This document shows, in pieces, positions 61,213 to 64,000 of a stretch of DNA of 64,000 bases. The DNA comes from Imhoffiella purpurea (lineage in GTDB: Bacteria; Pseudomonadota; Gammaproteobacteria; Chromatiales; Chromatiaceae), in the NCBI RefSeq assembly GCF_000585215.1, contig NZ_AONC01000025.1, forward strand, positions 124,001 to 188,000, given 5' to 3'. The notes beneath the pieces were generated by a model, which saw only the letters and a list, made by a program, of their open reading frames with translations, was not told where the DNA came from and ran no database searches. The translations under genes and the position numbers were made by a program. The first letter of the stretch is position 1. Every line of letters begins with the position of its first letter.

Positions 61213-62244
61213 TCAGGTCCGCCCGGCGATTTCGAAGCGGTTGCGGCCCTTCTTCTTGGCCAGATAGAGGGCGTCGTCGGCATCTCGGATCAGGGACTCG
61301 TGGCCCTCGTTCAGGCTCGCGGTCCGCAATGCGACGCCGACGCTGATGGAGAGACGTCCGAGCTCGGGGGCGCCCGAGTGGGGCAGGTCCAGCGCGGAGA
61401 TCGCGGCGACCGCCTGTTCCGCGACCTGCACGGCACAACTCAGGTTCGTGTCCGGCAGCATGATGGCGAACTCCTCGCCCCCATAGCGTGCCAGGAGCTC
61501 GCCGGCTCTGCGGGCGAGATCGCTCAGGGTCTCGGCCACCCGGCGCAGACACTCGTCTCCCTGCAGGTGTCCGTAGGTGTCGTTGTAGCGCTTGAAGTGA
61601 TCGATGTCGATCATCAGCAGGGCGATGCTCGAGGACCGGCGGGTGGCGCGCCGCCATTCCCGAATCATGCTCTCGTCGAAGTAGCGACGGTTGGCCACCC
61701 CCGTCAGTCCATCACTGGAGGCCATGCGGGCGAGCGTATCGTTGGCCTTCTTGAGTTCGCTGTTGGCGACGTCCAGCTTGGCGGCGAGCTCGATCAGGTT
61801 GCGCTCCCACTCCTTGCGGATCAGGATCTCCCGACGGAGATTCAGCAGCGAGCGCACCCTGGCCAGCAGCTCCACCTTGTGGATGGGCTTGTTGATGTAG
61901 TCCACCGCTCCGGCCTCGAATGCCGCGCCCAGGCTTTCCGGACTGGTGTCGGCCGTCACCATGACCACGGGGACGTCGGCGAAGTCTGGGGCCGACTTGA
62001 TTCGGCGGGTGGCCTCGATCCCTTGGAGATCCGCCATCTCGATGTCCATCAGGATGAGATCCACATCGGATCCGGCGCTGGCGTCCCCGCCGCTCAGGCC
62101 GAGAAGCTCGAAGGCATCGGCGGCCGAGGAGACGAACGCCAGATCCGAATAGCCGCCGGCGGCGAGGAAGACCTGCAGCTGTCGGTGGACATGCCTCGAA
62201 TCGTCGACGATCAGGATCCGCATGGGTCTTTGCGCCGTATTCAT
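61213..62244 (-). CDS. Response regulator diguanylate cyclase (REC-GGDEF)
   Basis: 343 residues. Receiver domain with Asp14/15 and phospho-acceptor Asp67 (LILMDIEMAD), a coiled linker (about 140-170), and a GGDEF domain with active site RYGGEEF. The inhibitory-site position reads RAGE rather than RxxD, so product feedback may be weak. It synthesises c-di-GMP when phosphorylated, like PleD or WspR. ATG 62244 overlaps the stop of the hybrid kinase upstream (ATGA), so that kinase is the probable phosphate donor. ATG 62223 is a possible alternative start. Confidence 0.94.
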   Translation of the reverse strand: MNTAQRPMRILIVDDSRHVHRQLQVFLAAGGYSDLAFVSSAADAFELLGLSGGDASAGSDVDLILMDIEMADLQGIEATRRIKSAPDFADVPVVMVTADTSPESLGAAFEAGAVDYINKPIHKVELLARVRSLLNLRREILIRKEWERNLIELAAKLDVANSELKKANDTLARMASSDGLTGVANRRYFDESMIREWRRATRRSSSIALLMIDIDHFKRYNDTYGHLQGDECLRRVAETLSDLARRAGELLARYGGEEFAIMLPDTNLSCAVQVAEQAVAAISALDLPHSGAPELGRLSISVGVALRTASLNEGHESLIRDADDALYLAKKKGRNRFEIAGRT

Positions 62245-64000
62245 GACTTGGGTAGGATTCGCACCCGGTCCAGATAGCGGGTGAGACGATCGATCAGCCG
62301 TGCGATCTCCTCGGTGTCGCCCTGATCGGCGGCCTGCTGGATGGCGGCCCCGACGATCGAGACCTCTTCGAGCCCGTAGCCCCCGCCCTCGCCTTTCAAG
62401 GTGTGTCCCAGATGGCGGATGTCTTCGAATCGGCCCCGATCCAGCAGCTCACGCAGTCGTTCCAGCGTCTCCCGCTGGGCGTCGACGAATTCCTGGGCGA
62501 AGGGCAATAGCTCTGGTTCGGCATAGGCGGTCTGCTCCCCTTCATCTTCTCCGGTGGAGTTCGACGACGGCGTCTCGTCTCGGTCATCCAGGATGCGGTC
62601 GGAGGTGCCGAGCTGGTCCAGGAGCATGCGGAAGAAGGTCTGCTTGCGGACGGGCTTGGCCAGATGGGCGGTGCAGCCCGCAGCAAGACATTTCTCCACT
62701 TCCTCGCTCAGGGCGACGGCCGTCAGCGCGACGATCGGGATGGGTGTCCGGCCTTGAACGCGCTCCTGCTCCCGGATCGCGGCCGTCGCCTGGTAGCCGT
62801 CCATGATGGGCATCTGCATATCCATGAGAATCAGATCGTAGGGTCGGGACGACCATTTATCGATCCCCTCCGCACCGTTTTCGGCATAATCCGCCCGGAG
62901 TCGCGTCTGGTCCAGATAGGCCTGAACGACCGTTCGGTTCTGGGGGGAGTCTTCCACGACCAAGACCCTGGCGGCGGGCAGCCGCTGGAGTGCGTCGGCG
63001 ATCATCGGTCGTACCGGATCCCTGGTGTCCCATCCCGTATCAGGGTGATGCGTCAGCCCCGTCAGCAGGCGTTCGAGATCCCGTTTCTTGACCGGTTTGA
63101 CCAGATAGCCGGCGAGCCGGGTGCCGCGTCGGCGAATCTCGTCCCGGATCTGGTAATCCGAGCTGAGAATGACCACGGCGATATCGGCGGATGCCGGATC
63201 CCGGCCGATCCGGTCGGCCAGTTCCAGGCCATCCATCTCGGGCATCCAGTCGTCGACGAGCAGCAGGTCGAAAGGGTGCCCGTCCTTCCGGGCCGATCGA
63301 ATCGCGTTCAATGCCTCCTGGGCATTCTCGGCCTCGGCGAAATCGGCCCCCCATTCATGCAGCATCTCTCCCAGGATGAGCCTGTTGACATGGATGTCGT
63401 CGACGATCAGGGTCCGTCGAACGGAGAGTCTCGGCGGTTCCGAGGGCGAGGCGGCTTGCGACTCGATGCTGCCGATCCTGAAGGGCAGACGCACCGAGAA
63501 GAGGCTGCCGAAACCCAGTGCGCTCTCCATCTCGATGGTGCCGCCTATGAGGTTAGCCAAGCGTCTCGAGATGTTCAGACCCAATCCGGTTCCGCCGAAT
63601 TTGCGGGTGCTCGATGAGTCCACCTGGGTGAAACTCTCGAAGATCTCCTCGCGTCGTTCGGGAGGGATCCCGATTCCCGTGTCGCGGACCGCGAACAGGA
63701 TCTCTGTCTCCTCGCCTGGTGCCATGTCCGCATGCCCGCCCTTGGGCGAGATCTCCACGGAGACATAACCCCGCTCGGTGAATTTGATCGCATTGCCGAT
63801 CAGGTTCACCAGGATCTGGCGCAGCCGATAGGGGTCGCCGATCAGCCGGCGGGGGAGCCTCGGGTCGAGCCGCAGCGCCAGTTCCACGCCCTTGGTGTGG
63901 GCGCGGATCGCCAGCATGTCGCAGGTTTCTTCGGCTAGCTGCTGCATCTCGAATTCGATCGATTTCAGATGCATGTATCCGGCCTCGATCTTGGAGATAT
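62241..64000 (-). CDS. Hybrid histidine kinase (HATPase-REC-REC-Hpt), N-terminus outside window
   Basis: The frame continues past the right edge: codons before Met at 63974 read ISKIEAGY, the usual sequence just after a HisKA domain. In the window are the ATPase (NLIGNAIKFTERG, DTGIGIP, GGTGLGLNIS), a first receiver (DDIHVNRLILGEML, LLVDDWMPEMDG), a second receiver (VVEDSPQNRTVV, LILMDMQMPIMDG), and a C-terminal Hpt domain (RHLGHTLKGEGGGYG with the phospho-His). This is a BarA/ArcB-like phosphorelay kinase. It overlaps the REC-GGDEF gene by 4 bases and probably phosphorylates it through the Hpt His. The sensor and H-box are not visible. Confidence 0.93.
   Translation of the reverse strand, partial: ISKIEAGYMHLKSIEFEMQQLAEETCDMLAIRAHTKGVELALRLDPRLPRRLIGDPYRLRQILVNLIGNAIKFTERGYVSVEISPKGGHADMAPGEETEILFAVRDTGIGIPPERREEIFESFTQVDSSSTRKFGGTGLGLNISRRLANLIGGTIEMESALGFGSLFSVRLPFRIGSIESQAASPSEPPRLSVRRTLIVDDIHVNRLILGEMLHEWGADFAEAENAQEALNAIRSARKDGHPFDLLLVDDWMPEMDGLELADRIGRDPASADIAVVILSSDYQIRDEIRRRGTRLAGYLVKPVKKRDLERLLTGLTHHPDTGWDTRDPVRPMIADALQRLPAARVLVVEDSPQNRTVVQAYLDQTRLRADYAENGAEGIDKWSSRPYDLILMDMQMPIMDGYQATAAIREQERVQGRTPIPIVALTAVALSEEVEKCLAAGCTAHLAKPVRKQTFFRMLLDQLGTSDRILDDRDETPSSNSTGEDEGEQTAYAEPELLPFAQEFVDAQRETLERLRELLDRGRFEDIRHLGHTLKGEGGGYGLEEVSIVGAAIQQAADQGDTEEIARLIDRLTRYLDRVRILPKS

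Noticed and set aside
1-64000. CRISPR array, tRNA, rRNA, insertion sequence or integrase gene
   Set aside because: No regularly spaced repeats, no tRNA cloverleaf, no rRNA segment and no transposase or integrase frame was recognised anywhere in the window.

Overview
The window is a dense, GC-rich bacterial chromosome segment, about 67% GC in a hand-counted line of a conserved gene. Conserved gene order points to a gammaproteobacterium: rhlB divergent from trxA-rho, yrfG divergent from nudE, an alpha-2-macroglobulin/pbpC pair, and pta-ackA. A full-looking menaquinone set together with many multiheme c-type cytochromes fits a sulfur- or redox-versatile lineage such as the Chromatiales. That placement is inference: no rRNA, photosynthesis or sulfur-oxidation marker gene is present.

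Layout. 0-4 kb: a kinase/response-regulator pair (regulator cut by the left edge) and a chemoreceptor. 4-7.8 kb: a sodium:solute symporter, a 56-residue accessory membrane peptide and an outer-membrane porin, divergent from a hotdog thioesterase. 8-16.6 kb: a small membrane protein, then a thioester-type alpha-2-macroglobulin with PBP1C. 16.7-20.6 kb: one 1278-residue membrane protein of unknown function with lower GC than its neighbours. 21.3-25.4 kb: TonB receptor, YfiR-like protein and a membrane diguanylate cyclase in one operon. 25.4-35.2 kb: housekeeping genes (rho, trxA, rhlB, yrfG, nudE, a double-thioredoxin protein, pta, ackA). 35.3-37 kb: a coiled-coil OmpA-domain protein.

37-47.9 kb: a mostly co-directional minus-strand cluster (hydrolase, menF, menD, Uma2 nuclease-like gene, menB, menA, menC, class B PBP, SEDS glycosyltransferase), with stop/start overlaps at menA/menC and menC/PBP. 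menE is not in the window. 48-58.3 kb is a redox island. It holds a heptaheme cytochrome c, a cytochrome b and an octaheme cytochrome c in one operon, then an EF-hand protein, then a cytochrome b561/DUF1924/diheme operon divergent from a PepSY protein and its two-component system. 58.4-64 kb: a DHH phosphoesterase, an IsdG-like monooxygenase, an aldehyde dehydrogenase, and a REC-GGDEF protein coupled to a hybrid kinase that runs off the right edge.

Working together: the men genes would supply menaquinone, and the two cytochrome b/multiheme operons are plausible quinol-linked electron outlets. Two diguanylate cyclases, one tied to an outer-membrane receptor, suggest environmental control of c-di-GMP. 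The least explained items are the 15-heme cytochrome operon, the 1278-residue protein, and the Uma2 and PBP/SEDS genes embedded in the men cluster.
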